NCBI RefSeq assembly: GCF_004193775.1
Contig: NC_041008.1
Coordinates: 46,347,136-46,411,135 of the forward strand
Length of the DNA: 64,000 nucleotides
Reading direction: 5' to 3'
DNA from: Glycine soja
Lineage: Eukaryota; Streptophyta; Magnoliopsida; Fabales; Fabaceae
In this document: positions 25,352-38,851 of the stretch, piece after piece
Position numbering within the stretch: position 1 is the stretch's first letter
Layout of the letters: every line of letters begins with the position of its first letter
Made by a program: the position numbers and the translations under genes
The notes under the pieces: model-generated
Database searches by the model: none
Told to the model about the DNA's origin: nothing
Seen by the model: only the letters and a program-made list of their open reading frames with translations

Positions 25352-27241
25352 ATGAATGGCCTCAAAAAGTTGAATTCTCCAAGGGGAGAGGTTGGAGAGA
25401 TAGACACAAGGGCGCCATTCCAATCAGTCAAAGCTGCTGTTAGTTTATTTGGGGAAGTAGCCATCACTAGAGACAGATTTTCTGTCAAGAGAAGATCATC
25501 AGAGGTATGCATTAAATATTACATTTCCATTTTTTTTCTAAAAAAATATATCCTAGGATTAGGAGACAGGATAAATTATAGCACGGTCCGATACCACCAC
25601 ATATCTATGGTTCCTGGTCAATTTCCACATGATACATAACCGAGATTTTAATTTACGATGAAGTTAATAAAATTCAGCTGAGACATTTTTGCATGTTTGT
25701 CGTTAAAAATGATTTTCATGTTTTTCCTTCATAATTTGCAGAATGTATATGAAAAGGAGACGCAGCTTATCTTGGCCCAAAAGGAATTAAACAAGATAAA
25801 GAAACAGGTAAATAATGCTGAGGCCATCAAAACCAAAGCACTTTCTGAGCTTGAGAATGCCAAGGAGATCCTTCAGAATTTGACAAGCAAGCTGGCTAAC
25901 GTGAGAGAATGCAAGCAATCTGCAATGAAAGCAGCTGAATTGGTGAGGAACCAGAGCAAGCGATTTGAAAAGACACTATCCCTAAAAACCGTGGGATATG
26001 AAGTTTGGAGAAAAGAACTAGATCATGCAAGAAAAGCGTACACCACAACTATAACTGAACTAGATTCCTCCAAGCAACAACTCACCAAAATAAGGCAGGA
26101 TTTTGATGCAGTTTTGGAGGCAAAGCTGGCAGCACTCCAAGCAGCAGGAGAGGCTCAGTATTCAGCAAAATTAAACTCAGAAAGGATTGGTGAACTCTCA
26201 AATGAAATTGCAACCATGAAAGCATCAATTGAACAATTGAAACTTGCCTCTGAACAATCCCAAGAAGAAAATGAAGCCCAACTTGTTGGTTATTACAAAA
26301 CGGCCAAGCAAGAAGCACAGAGAAACTTGGAGTCCTTAAAGAATGAATACGACTCTGAACTCATGCAAAGTCTAGACGTCAAACTTGCTCAAACAAGTGC
26401 TGAGATTGAGGCTCTTCAAGAGAAAATTAAGAAGCTGCATGCTTCTAAGATGGATTCTGTGAGGCTTCTAACTTCAGAGCTTAAAGAAGCCACAAAGACA
26501 CTTGAGGAGGTTGCTGAAGAAAAGAACTCCCTTAAGAAACTGGTGTTTTCTCTTAGGACAGAATTGAAGCAAGTTAAGAAGGAGCAAGATGAAGTGAAGG
26601 AGAAGGAACATGCAGCAGAAGCTCTTGCTGCTAACCTCACTAGTAAACTGCAAGGGAGCATGAGAGATGCAAGGCCTAAGCCAGGCACTGTCGATGACTT
26701 AGAAGCAAATATCTTCTATGTGCAGAGTGTGAAGATTTGGAAGTTACAATTGGAAACTGAAGGTGCAAGAAAAGAAGCAGAAGAGATGAGGAGAAAAGCT
26801 CAAGAGCTGAAGCAAGAAGCTGAAAAATCAAGGGCTGTGGCTAAAGAAGCAGAGGAAAAGCTTGAGCTCGTTCTGGTGGAGGCTGAAGAGGCAAAAGCAG
26901 CAGAACAAAGAGCCGTTAAGGAGATCAAGATTTTGTCTGAAGTGGGTAGAGTCCCGTACTCAAAATTCAATGGCAAGATCAAGATGTCAAATGAAGAGTT
27001 TGAGGCACTGAGAGCAAAGGCCAAGGAGTGTGAGGATTTGGTTGAAAAGAAAGAAGCAATTGTGATGGCAGAGCTGCAGGAAATCTATGCAAGAAAGAAT
27101 GAAGTGGACAGAAAGGTGGAAACTAATCTGAAGGCAATTGAGGAAACAAAGGCTGCAGAGGAGACGGCTTTGTGGAGTGCAGAGATGGCAGATTCTGCAA
27201 AAGTGGCAATTGAAAGTGAACTTAGGAGGTGGCGTCAATAA
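25352..27241 (+). CDS. WEB family (DUF827) coiled-coil protein
   Basis: Two exons, 25352-25504 and 25742-27241, encode 550 residues. The N-terminus has the family motif EIDTRAPFQSVKAAVSLFGE. The rest is an almost uninterrupted heptad-rich coiled coil with repeats such as AKEAEEKLELVLVEAEEAKA, high in Ala, Glu and Lys. A short conserved segment near residue 445 (VPYSKFNGKIKMSNEEFEAL) breaks the coil, as in other members. WEB proteins include WEB1/PMI2, which control chloroplast photorelocation and cp-actin filaments under blue light; this copy resembles the shorter WEB-like proteins of unknown role. It is a cytosolic, cytoskeleton-linked protein by family analogy. The first exon is short and its splice sites are canonical. 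Which paralogue it is was not determined. Confidence 0.9.
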
Positions 27242-27986
27242 CAAGAAAAGCTGATACCAGATGCTGCTTCTCAGAAATTGGAGCATTCTGCAGCACCAAT
27301 CTCGTTGACCATCTAGAATAGAAGTCAAATCTTGAAGATGTAGATGGGAAAGGAAGTAACTTGGTTATTGTGTTGCCTTTCTGCCTTTATCTTGGAAGAT
27401 GGGCCATCAACTCTTCCAGTATGCTTGGAAACTGTGTTGATATTTCCGTCTTTCAAAAACAAATGGAATGTGCAAATGCAATTTCTCATTGCCAACAACC
27501 TGCTTTTTTTCTTGTTCCTAGGGCCCTTAATTAACAACTCTCTGGCTCTTGTATATTCCAAGGAAAAACTAAGTAGCTGTTCTTTATGCACAATCACGCA
27601 AAGCTGAACAAGGTTTTCGAGTACAGGACATAAAGCATGCAATATTTCTCTTATGCCATTCAACAATGCTTTAACATAAATTATAATCTTATATTTGAAC
27701 TGGTAAAGAAATATCAAGACCAAACATGCAAAAGATCAGGAGACAGGAAACACAAGGATAAAATATTATATTTAACATTGATCTCTAGCATTGTGATACG
27801 ATGTAAAGCTGGGATTTGCATTAAATTGACTAACCCTTAATTTCTCTTTTAACATACATAAACAACGCTAACTAATTCTTCCGAATCCTGATAAAAGTAA
27901 TTCTGATGTGGAGTCCTTCTACATTGGTTGTACTAGCAAAAGATCTCTGATTTTGAGGTCTCCACAGTAGATCCTAAAAGAAAGTA

Positions 27987-30900
27987 TCAGACACCATTTC
28001 CGTTCTCAAACTTATGTAACTCTGACTCTATAGTCTTGGCAATCTCAACTTCATCATCTGGAGGTACTGGAAAATCTACATGAAATGATCCCTGCTTGAT
28101 GGGTTCAACAGCTTCACGGAGTCTGGCTTGCTGCTTGATGTGATTGTAGAGCTCTTGATGGAAGGGATGATCCAAGGAATAGCAATTTTCACTACCACTC
28201 TCAGAATGTCTGGATGATCCAGAGCCTTCTCTTCGACAGAAATGTGGTAGAGACGAGTAATCCATGATCTGACACCGAATTTAATTTGTTAAAGTCATTA
28301 ATACAAAGTAAAAATAGATAATAGGTACCATAGAGTTGGCCTTCAATTTTTCAAAAGAACTATCATGAGCATACTAAAAGGATAGAAAATAAAAAGTGGT
28401 TACTCATTAAAGAAAATGATTTTGATTAAATCCATCAATTGAAGTACAACTAATATTATGCAAAAAATGCTTATAAAATTTTAGGAAACTTAAACAAGAA
28501 TAAGTATGTTATGAAGTGACTGGTATTTTCTTCTAAAAACATTTTCTAAATATGATATTTTGATAGGTACAACAATTTTAATCAAATGCATAGATAAGAT
28601 GAAAATAATACAAACATTAAATCCAAGAGTAGATTTTGTGAAAAATTCATCCTATAAAATATTATTTATTAGAGATTGAATTATATACAGCCAACTTACA
28701 TTACAGATCCACAGACTAATACAGCACTCTCCCCTAATTTTCTGTTATGTACTCCAATTCTGGAATATGCAATAATTTTATTTCTACAATTTTTAACTGC
28801 TGTTGGTGTTTCTAGTAATTGATAGCCGTGTCTAGGAAGTTTGAAACATTTTCCAACTAGTTTCAAAGGCACCGTGAAGTGCAACTGTGTAAGGAGGGTA
28901 AGGGGCTTTATTGCAATGTAAAGTGCAAGCATGTGGTTGAAAGAAATGACAGAATTTTAAAGATAAGTTTATGGCACCACATGCTCTTATCTGAGGCAAA
29001 AAATTCCCCAAATCACATCTCTATACTGTTCTGCTAATGGCTTTTGTAAATGGGTCTCTTGTCTGGAAAGCAACCACTCAGTTTCGTTTTCCTAATGCAC
29101 TTTTTCTGTTTGTGGTTTTGTATTGCATTCTTTATTGTTACCTTTAAAAGGAAAAGGTATCCTCTAATTTTGTGATGTTCTCTCCTATTATTAAATTAGT
29201 AGGTGCTCCTGGAGTATATGTTACCCACAACTGAGAACATAAAATTTAGCAATTTTTTCTTCATCATGGCATAATTTCAATTGTTGGGGTATGCACTTGA
29301 GGAGTCTTGTTCATGGACATGAGGACAAAACAAAACAAAAAACTTACAGTCAATAGCTCATCTCGTCCACAACCTGGTAACACCTGTATTTTTCTTCTTG
29401 TCCTCTCTTGTAAAAGTGGCTTCACAACCTGCTAATGCTGAGTGTTTAAACATGATGCTGATGTCTCAATAGGAACTCAACTGAAAGTGCTATATTAAAT
29501 GAAAAATATCATACAGGAAGCGAAGTCATAAGGTAATATTTTTTATGGTAGAAATTTCTCACCTTCCAACAAGCAGAAAATATGTATGGAGCATTTACAA
29601 TGTAATAAGTATTTGTCTTCTCAGGGTAGTTCAGATCATCAATGGATGATATAATAGTTAGCAACTGCATGAGCATGAGAAAATTAATGATATAGAATAT
29701 ACATAAAACAGATGCAGAAGAATTGAACATTTTCTGCTTTAAGTTTGGTTTCGTGTAGCAATCACAGTAAATGTTGACCCAAACGACAAATTGGAGTACA
29801 ATTTTCAATCTTGTGTATGTTTGTACTTCTTTAAGACATGCTACACTTTTTTTTGGTGAAATAGATATGCTACAGTTTACTACTGATCATGATATGTTAA
29901 TGATAATTTCCAAATGATCTCACACATGTTCACTATATCAACCCTATGCATCCATATTGTTTACCGTTCAAATTTAACTTTTAAGAACAGATTATCAATA
30001 CATTCAATTCACAATTAATCATGGGTATGGCAATGCTGCCGGATCAAATAGCAGTATGAACTAAAAAGTACCTTAATCTGATTCAGGGCTGATAACTTCA
30101 GACCAGTCATGTCTAAAACCTTTATACAAGTGGTAATAGGTCGCCCCTGCTTCTTTGATGCAGAAGGCTACATACATATATGGGTCAAAACAGAAGGCCA
30201 GCAAAGCTCAAATGGTTAATGAAGAAGACTCTAAAGACTAATACTCACCAAGATTATACGCTCACGATATTCATTAATTTGAATGTGTGACTGCACATAA
30301 TAATGAACCTGCAATCATAAAAACACACAAAAAAAATGCCAGAACGATATCAGAACACATAGCTTAAGAAAAACAGACAGTGCTTCACAGAGGCAACATC
30401 CCTTTACATTTTTTCCAATAATTAAACTTACAGATGCTTTGTCAAATGTGCTAAGCCCAACACCAATTGCAAAGACAGGCAGACCCTGGAAGGAAGGCAG
30501 AACAAGAAGAATAAAAATTTAAGAAAAATGAAGAAAAAAAAATCCAAGTCCTATCATATTAATCAATATCATTAAAAATGCACATGGTTATAAAGCCTAA
30601 GTTGCATTTTCTGATGAATAAATACTTTCACTTAAAGCACAACTATGATGAAATGGAATGAGGAAAAAATTATGTTTGAGAATGAGCACCTCTCTTGAGT
30701 AACCTGATAATCCTATGAGTTGTGAATCACGCACCGCTCTGTATAAATCAGCAGGAACAATTGGTTTCTGAAAAATGAATCACCAAACAGACATACTTGA
30801 TGTTATAAATCACCAACTTCAAAATTTACTGCTAATGCAATTGTAAGATACATTATGTTGTCATTATTTTCAAAACAACAAATGATACGAATATAATGGA

Positions 30901-32160
30901 GCAAGTCTCTCAATTATAGACAAGAAACAGACTTAAATTGATAAAGAAATTGTGCAAAGGATCAGCATAATAAAAAACTTACAGATAATATATTGTCAAT
31001 CTCATTTTGCACCCTCCAATTTAAACAGTCAACCAACTGAAACATAATACAGACGTCAAGTACACTATGTTGCATACAGTGGAGAACTTTTTGCAAGCAA
31101 GATATTCAACAAAAGGACACTTCAACCACATATATCTTACCATTTTATGTGCCTTGCAAGGATCCCAGTCCCTTGCTTTTAGAAACCGCATTAAAGTTTC
31201 GGTGACAAACCCTTGATGAACATTCTGGCAATTAAAGTTACGAAGTTCCAAAGGAGGGAAAAGGAGAAGCTATTAGTTTTGTAGAATCAAAATGCCAAAA
31301 AGTAATTTGTATACACATTAATAAAGTATTTAAAATTTAGGGCAGGAAGAGTTATTAGTTGGCAAATGCTAACCCATGATCTTATGGGTAGTATAATTTT
31401 ACACATCCCAATAAAATACTTTTTCTCCTTTTAGTTCCTTAATCAATGCTTAAGGATACCGTTAACAAGACCCTAATTAGTTTTCTAGTTAAGTACTCGT
31501 TAATTGATTTCTAAAAATTCCTAGTTTTCATCAAACCTCATAAGATATACTAGTTGGGTAATATCTTCAGTTATTAAATTTGTAGCACTCCCAAAACAGG
31601 AAGAAGTTGTTAGTATTGTGTTGAGAAGTACTAATATATACTTTACAAAATAGGTGAAAGCGTGAAACACAAGTTAGATTATATAGTTGAAAGAATATGA
31701 TAAAGAGAATTGAAATCAGATCTCATTTGGGAGATATTACGTGTCAAATATCCCGCAACAGTAGAAGTTGGGAGTCTATAAAAAACAATCAGTGAAAGAA
31801 GATTTAGGAGAAGTATAAAAAATCCATTGAAGGTTTCTGATTGGGCAGCCCAGAACCCAACCCATACCATACATAATAGATGGGAATTGACACAGATCAA
31901 CGTAGCGAAATGAAGGAGAGAGAAAAAGTAAGAGTTGAGTCAAAGAGCAAGATCGAATGAAAATGTAAAATGCTAACCTGAAACGTTGTTCGCAAAGGCT
32001 CCTCAACTACCATTGTTGCAGATTCAAAACAAGCAACAAAAATTAAAAAGTGAGAGAGAGAGAGAGAGAAGACAAAAACAGAAAAGGGGAGAGAGAGAGA
32101 AAGACCTTGGTCAATGAATGCCTGGAACTGCTTGATGGCATCCTGGGAACCAACCCCCAT
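27987..32160 (-). CDS. SFH-like Sec14 (CRAL-TRIO) phosphatidylinositol transfer protein
   Basis: Eleven exons on the minus strand: 32106-32160, 31978-32006, 31141-31224, 30983-31036, 30690-30767, 30432-30485, 30249-30308, 30072-30167, 29563-29664, 29348-29428 and 27987-28268. They join to 324 residues. The CRAL-TRIO N-terminal region is at about residues 25-75 (HQGFVTETLMRFLKARDWD). The lipid-binding CRAL-TRIO domain is at about 85-245, with GLPVFAIGVGLSTFDKAS, TCIKVLDMTGLKLSAL and the conserved DDLNYPEKTNTYYIVNAPYI. No C-terminal nodulin domain is present; the tail ends ESELHKFENGNGV. Such proteins exchange phosphatidylinositol and phosphatidylcholine at cytosolic membrane faces and prime phosphoinositide synthesis. 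ATG 32160 gives the family start MGVGSQDAIKQF. The intron before the last exon is about 1.1 kb. The gene is tail-to-tail with the WEB gene, about 745 bases apart. Confidence 0.94.
32051..32105 (+). repeat. (GA)n-rich stretch in the first intron of the Sec14-like gene
   Basis: GAGAGAGAGAGAGAGAAG and a second GA run lie just inside the first intron. On the coding strand they form a CT-rich block directly after the donor. Confidence 0.8.
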
Positions 32161-32580
32161 TTCTTGTTCTTCCTAAACAAACTCTCAACTTCACTTTCCT
32201 TTCTTTTCAGTGTTGCTTTAAATGTGAAACACAAAACACCACACCTTGAAGCAAAAGGAAGAAGAGGAGGAAGAGGTTTAAATATATAATAAGAACAACA
32301 ACAAGTACCAGAAAGAAGGAAACACCATAAATGAAGATTCAACAAAGGCGGGCCTATCTCCAAGTTCTTCACCTACAAATTCCACCCTCTTTTTTTAATT
32401 TCTTTTTCTCCTAATTATATTAAAATTCAGTTATTAACCTCCAATGTTTTTTTCTTTTTTCTTTATATTATTATCAGATAGGAATAGATTGAAAATAGAA
32501 AAACAAAAATGGAAGCTTCACAGTTCAGAATCTGATGAGAAAGTGAAAGTTGCTATACCAAAACACTTTTCAAACTGTAA

Positions 32581-32800
32581 AAAATAATAATTTATTTTGG
32601 AATAAATAGTTATTTTTGTTTTTTAACGTGTAATTAGCTGAAAATCTCATTCCTCAAATATAAAAATATAAATTTATTCTCAAGAGGTAAAAAATAATAA
32701 TTTATTTTGGAATAAATAATTACTTTTGTTTTTTAACGTGTAATTAACTGAAAATCTTGTTCCTCAAACATGAAAATACAAAATTTATTTTCCAAAGTGC
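32581..32800 (+). repeat. 110 bp tandem duplication
   Basis: The block AAAATAATAATTTATTTTGG, then AACGTGTAATTA and CTGAAAATCT, starts at 32581 and again at 32691. The two copies differ at a few sites and the second decays near 32800. Confidence 0.85.
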
Positions 32801-33347
32801 AAAAAAATGTGACAAATATATTTGACCATTAATTTTTGTTCATTACCGTTAATAAATATAGTCTACGTTTCCGAATAACATATTTGTCATATAATATTTT
32901 TTTTGACTTTTCGTCTTTCCACTCTTTCGAATATCGATGACTAAATAATAACTTTTATTCTTAAATGCGTAATTCGCTGAAAAATACGTTTCTAAAAATT
33001 TCCGTCCGTTACCGTTAATAAAATAATCAAGATTCGAAAAAGTGAAATATGAAATATATTTATCTCTTAGGGTAATTTGAAAAAATTTATAATGATTGAC
33101 ACATTGTTATAATGTTTTATTTTGATAAACGGGTATAATGCTTATTTTGGATAATATTTATTGTGATAGACAAATTATGATTGATAATTAATATTATCAT
33201 TATTATTATGTTTGTTTTAAATTATGTTTGTTAATATTTTTTTTAAGTGATTATTATAATGCTAAGCTTTTAACGATAAAAAATAACAAAAATTGATCTT
33301 AAAATTATATTTTATCTTTAAATAAAACGAAATTCAATTCTATCAAA

Positions 33348-33580
33348 TTAGTCCAATAGAAATATATTAATATTTAAGTCTAATAAAAAATTATTGACAT
33401 TTTCATCCAATAATAATAATTTATTAACATTTTTTGTCCAATAGAACTTACTCATATCTAAGTCAAAACAATGAGTGACATTTCCCTCGAATAAGAAATA
33501 TATTGACATTTCCGTTTAACAAAAATTATTGATATTTACGTCCAAAAATGATATCTTATTGATATTTTTGTCCAATTTAA
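33348..33580 (+). repeat. Degenerate short tandem repeats (ATTGACATTTTCGTCCAATA-like)
   Basis: At least six diverged units contain TTATTGACATTT or ATTGATATTT followed by TCC and AATA. They are spaced 30-45 bases apart. Confidence 0.55.
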
Positions 33581-35436
33581 TTAGCATGATCACATTGACA
33601 ATCATTTGAATGATAAATTTATCCTTTTGTGTCATGTAGACTATTTTATTAATCACAACGAACAAAAGTTAACGACCGACTATATTTATCACACTTCTTA
33701 TATTTTTTAGAACTAAAAATTAAATTTTCTATTTTCATAATTAAGAATCCATTTGTTAACAAATTACATGTTTAAAAGATAAAAGTGACTATTTATTGTT
33801 TAGTGTTTGGAGAATTTATTCTTAGATTATTTATTAGTTAGTTACAATTACAATTGTTGACAAGTCATTGCACCGTTGATTTTCAGGGACCCACTGCCTC
33901 GATCTGTTTTCAGCCGTCAAATTTTAGATTTCATGTGTTTCTGAGTGTTTTGTGTGTGTGAGAACATGGAACAAGACTTTAATGACGGCAACTACAATAG
34001 AAAGATCAAATTTTGATATCTTAATATATTTTTTAAAATTTTTTACAATATTATATCACTTTTAAGATTTTTTATTCCAATAATAAATCTAATTTTAAAA
34101 TCTCAAATCATGTTGGTAGGTCCTACAAGAATATGCAAATTAATTTTATAGAAAAAAGTAAAAAATTATTATTTTTTAAATAAATGTATATCTTGACATT
34201 TTTTTTAATAAGAATTAGATCTTCAAGTAAATATCTAACATCTTAGTCTAATAATAAATATTAACAAGATGATTAAGTATCTATTATTATAGAATTATAA
34301 AATATAATAAAATAGAACCAACATTTTAAGAATAATATTTTATTATATTTTTTATACTTGGATATATATTTTTAAAAGCTATAACATTAATTTTTTTTAC
34401 TTTATATAATAGCTTTCAAAATATTAACTATTTATACTCTAAATTAATATTTTTTAATTTTAATTTTTATATAATTCAACTCTATACAAGTATTATTTTT
34501 ACAGTTATATTTAAATTTATTTAAAGATTTTTTTTAAAAAGTAGTCAAAAAAATGTTTTCCCTTTTAGTTTAAGGAAAAATAATAAAAAACATGAAAGGT
34601 TACTTTCAGCGAATAAAAGATATAACAAGTTAAAGGCCTTTTCGTAGCTACGAGTCGTCTTCTAATATGTTGTTGCAAACTGGATGCTTGCTCGACCTCC
34701 AACAATAGCATGCGTTGGCTACTTGGCTAGTAAAGAACAAGTGATTGTATGATCAATCCCCACCAACCAATTCAGTGACTAGTTAGAATCATGCACTATT
34801 GTCAAATTAACAACACAATAAAAAAAGGTTATAGTACGGATGCACTTAAAAAGAAAAGGCCAACTAAAAACACGTTATAAGATAGCTCTACACCATCTAA
34901 CACTGCCTTTATTTTTACGGAAAACTCTCTTTTTTGGTCGCGAAAGAGAATGAATTCTTTATATATATACTTGATAAATTTTATTTTTATGGAAATAAAA
35001 AAAAACCATACACATAAAAATTTTATACGTGTAAAACCTCAGTGCTCACACGAAACGATCAATTCCGACAGCGGTTCTATATTTGAATTATTTATTAATG
35101 AGCGTGTTTAGTTTTATGGGGAATAATGCAAATTGATTTTGATTGGAGTCAAACTTGTTTGTTTTAAAGGTGCTTATATTTAGTTTTTTTTTTTGCTGAG
35201 TTATTGCTAACTAAAATGAATTTTGTCTCAAAATCTCAATTCAACCAAAAATTATAAAAATTAAATTTTATGTTGGGTTGAAAGATTTACACTAAATTTT
35301 ATAACAAATTTATTTTAAAAATAGAAATATGTAAACATAAATCATTTTATTTAAAAATTATTTTAAATCAAAATAAATTTTACTACAATTTTTTATTTAA
35401 AATTAATTTGTAAACATTAATCCAATCACTCACTTA

Positions 35437-35915
35437 CAGGGGTGGAAATAGACTAGACCAGACTTTGAAAGGCCTAAGCCTAGCTTCTTTGAGGGGCATG
35501 ATCCTTTTTTTAAGTCTTATTCACAATAAATATTCTATGGGATAGGAACATAATAGGAAAGTTAAAAAAAAGGAAATTCAATCAAAATAATAATGAGAAA
35601 TATAAAAGTGTACATGACTGACTTGTAATTAAAGTCCTTAATTATAGGAATATAAGTTATGGAGCACTAATGTGTAATAAAAGTCTGATAATTTAAAAAA
35701 AAATTAATTGTATCTAAAAAATAATATTATAGGCCAGTCTATCAGGTTTATAAAATTTTTTAATAAGCCTAGACTTATCAATTTAATTTAATAGACTTTC
35801 AAAAAAGTGTGACCCTACCATTTTAATTAAATATGTCAGTTCAAGTCAGGTTTTATATACGCCAGATCGTAAGTCCCAAATCCCTATAGACCGGCTTACC
35901 CTATTCTCACCCCTA
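35437..35915. mobile_element. hAT-type MITE with near-matching 8 bp target duplication
   Basis: The element starts CAGGGGTGGAAATAGAC, and its other end read on the minus strand is TAGGGGTGAGAATAGGG. This is a short TIR of the CAGGGG/TAGGGG hAT type. The flanking octamers are CTCACTTA (35429-35436) and GTCAATTA (35916-35923), six of eight identical, consistent with an aged 8 bp duplication. The 479 bp interior has the phrases GCCTAAGCCTAG and AATAAGCCTAGACTT and no ORF. Confidence 0.72.
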
Positions 35916-35929
35916 GTCAATTATTCCCA

Positions 35930-38840
35930 TCCCTACTCACTTATTACCCATAAATACACACGCAAACACTATTAATTTGTAAACGTTGATCTAATCACGC
36001 ACTTATTAATTTGTGTGCACACTTATTATCTTGAATTCCTTTAGGATTAGTGTATGTGGGCGTGTGTATTGGGGTGTCCTTTAAACCTTTTTAACATATG
36101 TCCTTCTCTTCTCATAAGTTTACATCAGGAGTAATGATATACAATTTTTTTATTATTTTAAATATTTTATTAATATTTTTTATTTTTTTATTTTTCTTTC
36201 TATCACATTATAAATTTCATTAAATTTATATATTTTTCTGTCTAGATATTTATTGGATGGGTGATAAGTGAGGTTGATGTAACATTTTTGGTACATCATT
36301 GATCTGATTTAGCGTTAACCATGGGTGTCTTCTCTTGCCCCACGCAGATTACGATCACTGCGTGTCTGTTGATAAATTAATGAAAATTTGGGTACTCTAT
36401 GGCTCTACGACACGTTAAGGAGTGGTGTATAAGATATATGACATTTCGTGGTGACTTTTTGCACTACTTTCCTAAGCTTATTAGCAGGCTAAAGACCAAA
36501 TGTCATGTACGAGAACTCTCGGTGTCATTGCCAAACTTTTCAAACTGAAAATTTTAATACTTGCATGTTTCGGCACGAGTCCATTGTAAAAATAAAAATA
36601 AAAAACTTAACTTTAATACTGGAATCAGTTGATTTTATATTATGATTTTAAAAATATTAACAAAAGAAGACAAACAACTTGTTGATGTCAAAACCTGGGT
36701 CTGGTCTTGACTCGTTGTAACAGAAGTGCCGGCATGACTGAGTCAAAGAAAAACGAAGTCAATTAAGTGGGAAATCAGAAAACTTTGTATTCATTCACAT
36801 CTTACATGATGAAATCCTCCGCATCATTCTTTGAATTGACCTCAAATTAATATGCATTGTAAATACCATTCTAGACGCATGCAGTTCAAGGTTTTTGTGA
36901 TGAGAGGAAACGATGCATGCACTTTCACTTGGATAATTAATTTCAAGTAAGATTTGTTGGCATACGTATCCAACCATCGAGTACGAACATTCTTATACGG
37001 AGCAAATTAGTTATCATCAGCGTCATTTTGTAATTGGAATTTGGAACCAGTGATACAACGACGACGTCATTGGCGTGCGTGCTGGGAATTCTGAATCAAC
37101 AATGAGGCATATAAATATATGCAACCATGCATTCTCGTGTTACATTTTGACTTTTCATAACTTTTTCTCATTCAACCAACCAATGCAACAAATTGAATAA
37201 AAAAGATGTCCTTTATAACGTGCTTGGAACATGAGCATTATTTTATTTTTCAAATATTCAATCAAATTCTTAAAAAATATAAAATATTTCGTACCTAATT
37301 TTTGTAAAAATGTTTCTTCAACTGAAACAAAAAATAGGCTAAATACACTTTTAATATATTTTTTCAATTATATTCAATTTAATCTCTTATCTTATAAAAA
37401 GTATAAAATGATAATTCTGAAATAATGATTTTTTATTTTATTTGCAGACATAATTTTGATTTTTTTAATTGATTCGAGACGTAAATCTAATCTTCCGTAT
37501 AGAGCTTATTTGACATTCAAAAGTCAAAATAAAAGAGGCATAAACAAGAGTAAAATTACATGACTATTAATTGAAAAATCTAATATTAATTTTTTTTTAT
37601 TGTCCATCAAACTTATTTTTTATGGGATTTTTATTATATTTACAACGCTTGTTGGTTTGGACATAAGTTGATGTTTCATAATTTTCATATAAGTAAATAT
37701 AATGAGACAAATTTTAAGTCTCAAATTAGTTAAAAAAAAATTCAAAATTCTGTCTTAAGTTTGAAAATGATCATGGCTTCAAAATGATCATATAGACTCA
37801 CTTTAAAACATAAATGATTAAATTAATTTATTTTTGAGAGATAAGAGATCAAACAAAAAGATAAAACACAAAGTATATTTGAGTCTAAAAAATAATTACA
37901 TTTTTACATTAATGATTAAGATTAAATTACAAATTTATATGACTTTTTAAAGTGGTTAGGTGTGTTATTTTAGTTTTCAGTATTATATTTTATTACTTTT
38001 ATCAATTGGTGTTCTGTCATTTTGCAGTTCGATCCACCAGACCAAAAGAAGGAAATTTCTTTGATCAGTGAAGAGTAAGACCATGATGTGCTAGACAGAG
38101 GCTACATGAACCGGAAGAGAAACTGGAAGAGCCCGAAGCCAAAATTGAGAAGATTTTGTTCGAGATGAAAAATTAATAAGCAAAAGTATAACAAAAGCTA
38201 AAACCAATTAGTTATTTTGAGTAATACTCCTAAATTTAATGTCTTTAGTAAAGTCTCAGATTTAAAGTTTATGGATGAAAAAACATAATTAAAAGGAAAA
38301 AGTTATTAAAGGTGATCAACTAAATTTTTTGATGAAAATTAATTATTAATAAAATCTATAAATACTTTGTATTAATAGTATGATAAAAACAAGTATTAAA
38401 AAAAATCTGATTCAACCAATCATAACATAAATGAGTATCATATGTTAGATAAGATGTGGAATAATCCACATCTTTAAATTGAGATTATCTTATTGGGTGA
38501 ATTAATGGGACATTAACTTATTTGAAAGTTCAAAATATTAGTGAAGATTAAAGAGTAAAGTCATGAAGGGTTTTATTATTCTTTTAATTTGATTTAATCT
38601 ATTGAGAGAATCAAATAAGGATGACCCTATTTTGGGGGTAACAGTATGAAAATCCTTTCCAAGAATTAGTCAAGTTGAAAACATAATATTGGATTGAGTC
38701 AGGGACATTTATGATAGTTATGTGTAGAAAATAATTGTCATTATTCTCTGTTACTCTTAGGTCCTATTTAATAATAACTTCTAAAATACTCTTATTTAAC
38801 ATGAGAATTCAAATTTATAATATAATTTTTTTTGTCAAAT
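35930..38840. other. Intergenic stretch with no recognised gene
   Basis: Nothing coding was supported. A promoter-like spot lies near 37060-37120, with ACGACGACGTCATTGGC and a TATA-like GCATATAAATATATGC, but no gene follows. A MITE-like element is listed separately. Confidence 0.45.
37336..37886. mobile_element. MITE-like inverted-repeat element
   Basis: The left end AGGCTAAATACACTTTTAAT and the right end read in reverse, AGACTCAAATATACTTTGTG, match. Inside both are copies of TAATCTCTTATCT or GATCTCTTATCTC. The element is about 550 bp with no protein. Confidence 0.5.
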
Positions 38841-38851
38841 TTTACAAACAG

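Larger units (their letters stand above)
32161..35430. other. AT-rich intergenic stretch with simple tandem repeats
   Basis: The first 200 bases are the probable promoter and leader of the minus-strand Sec14-like gene. The rest has no gene-like frame. It contains the two tandem-repeat tracts listed separately. Confidence 0.5.

Noticed and set aside
26416..27328. Minus-strand open frames opposite the WEB coding exon
   Set aside because: They are mirror frames of a long Ala/Glu/Lys-rich coiled-coil exon, a known source of false open frames.
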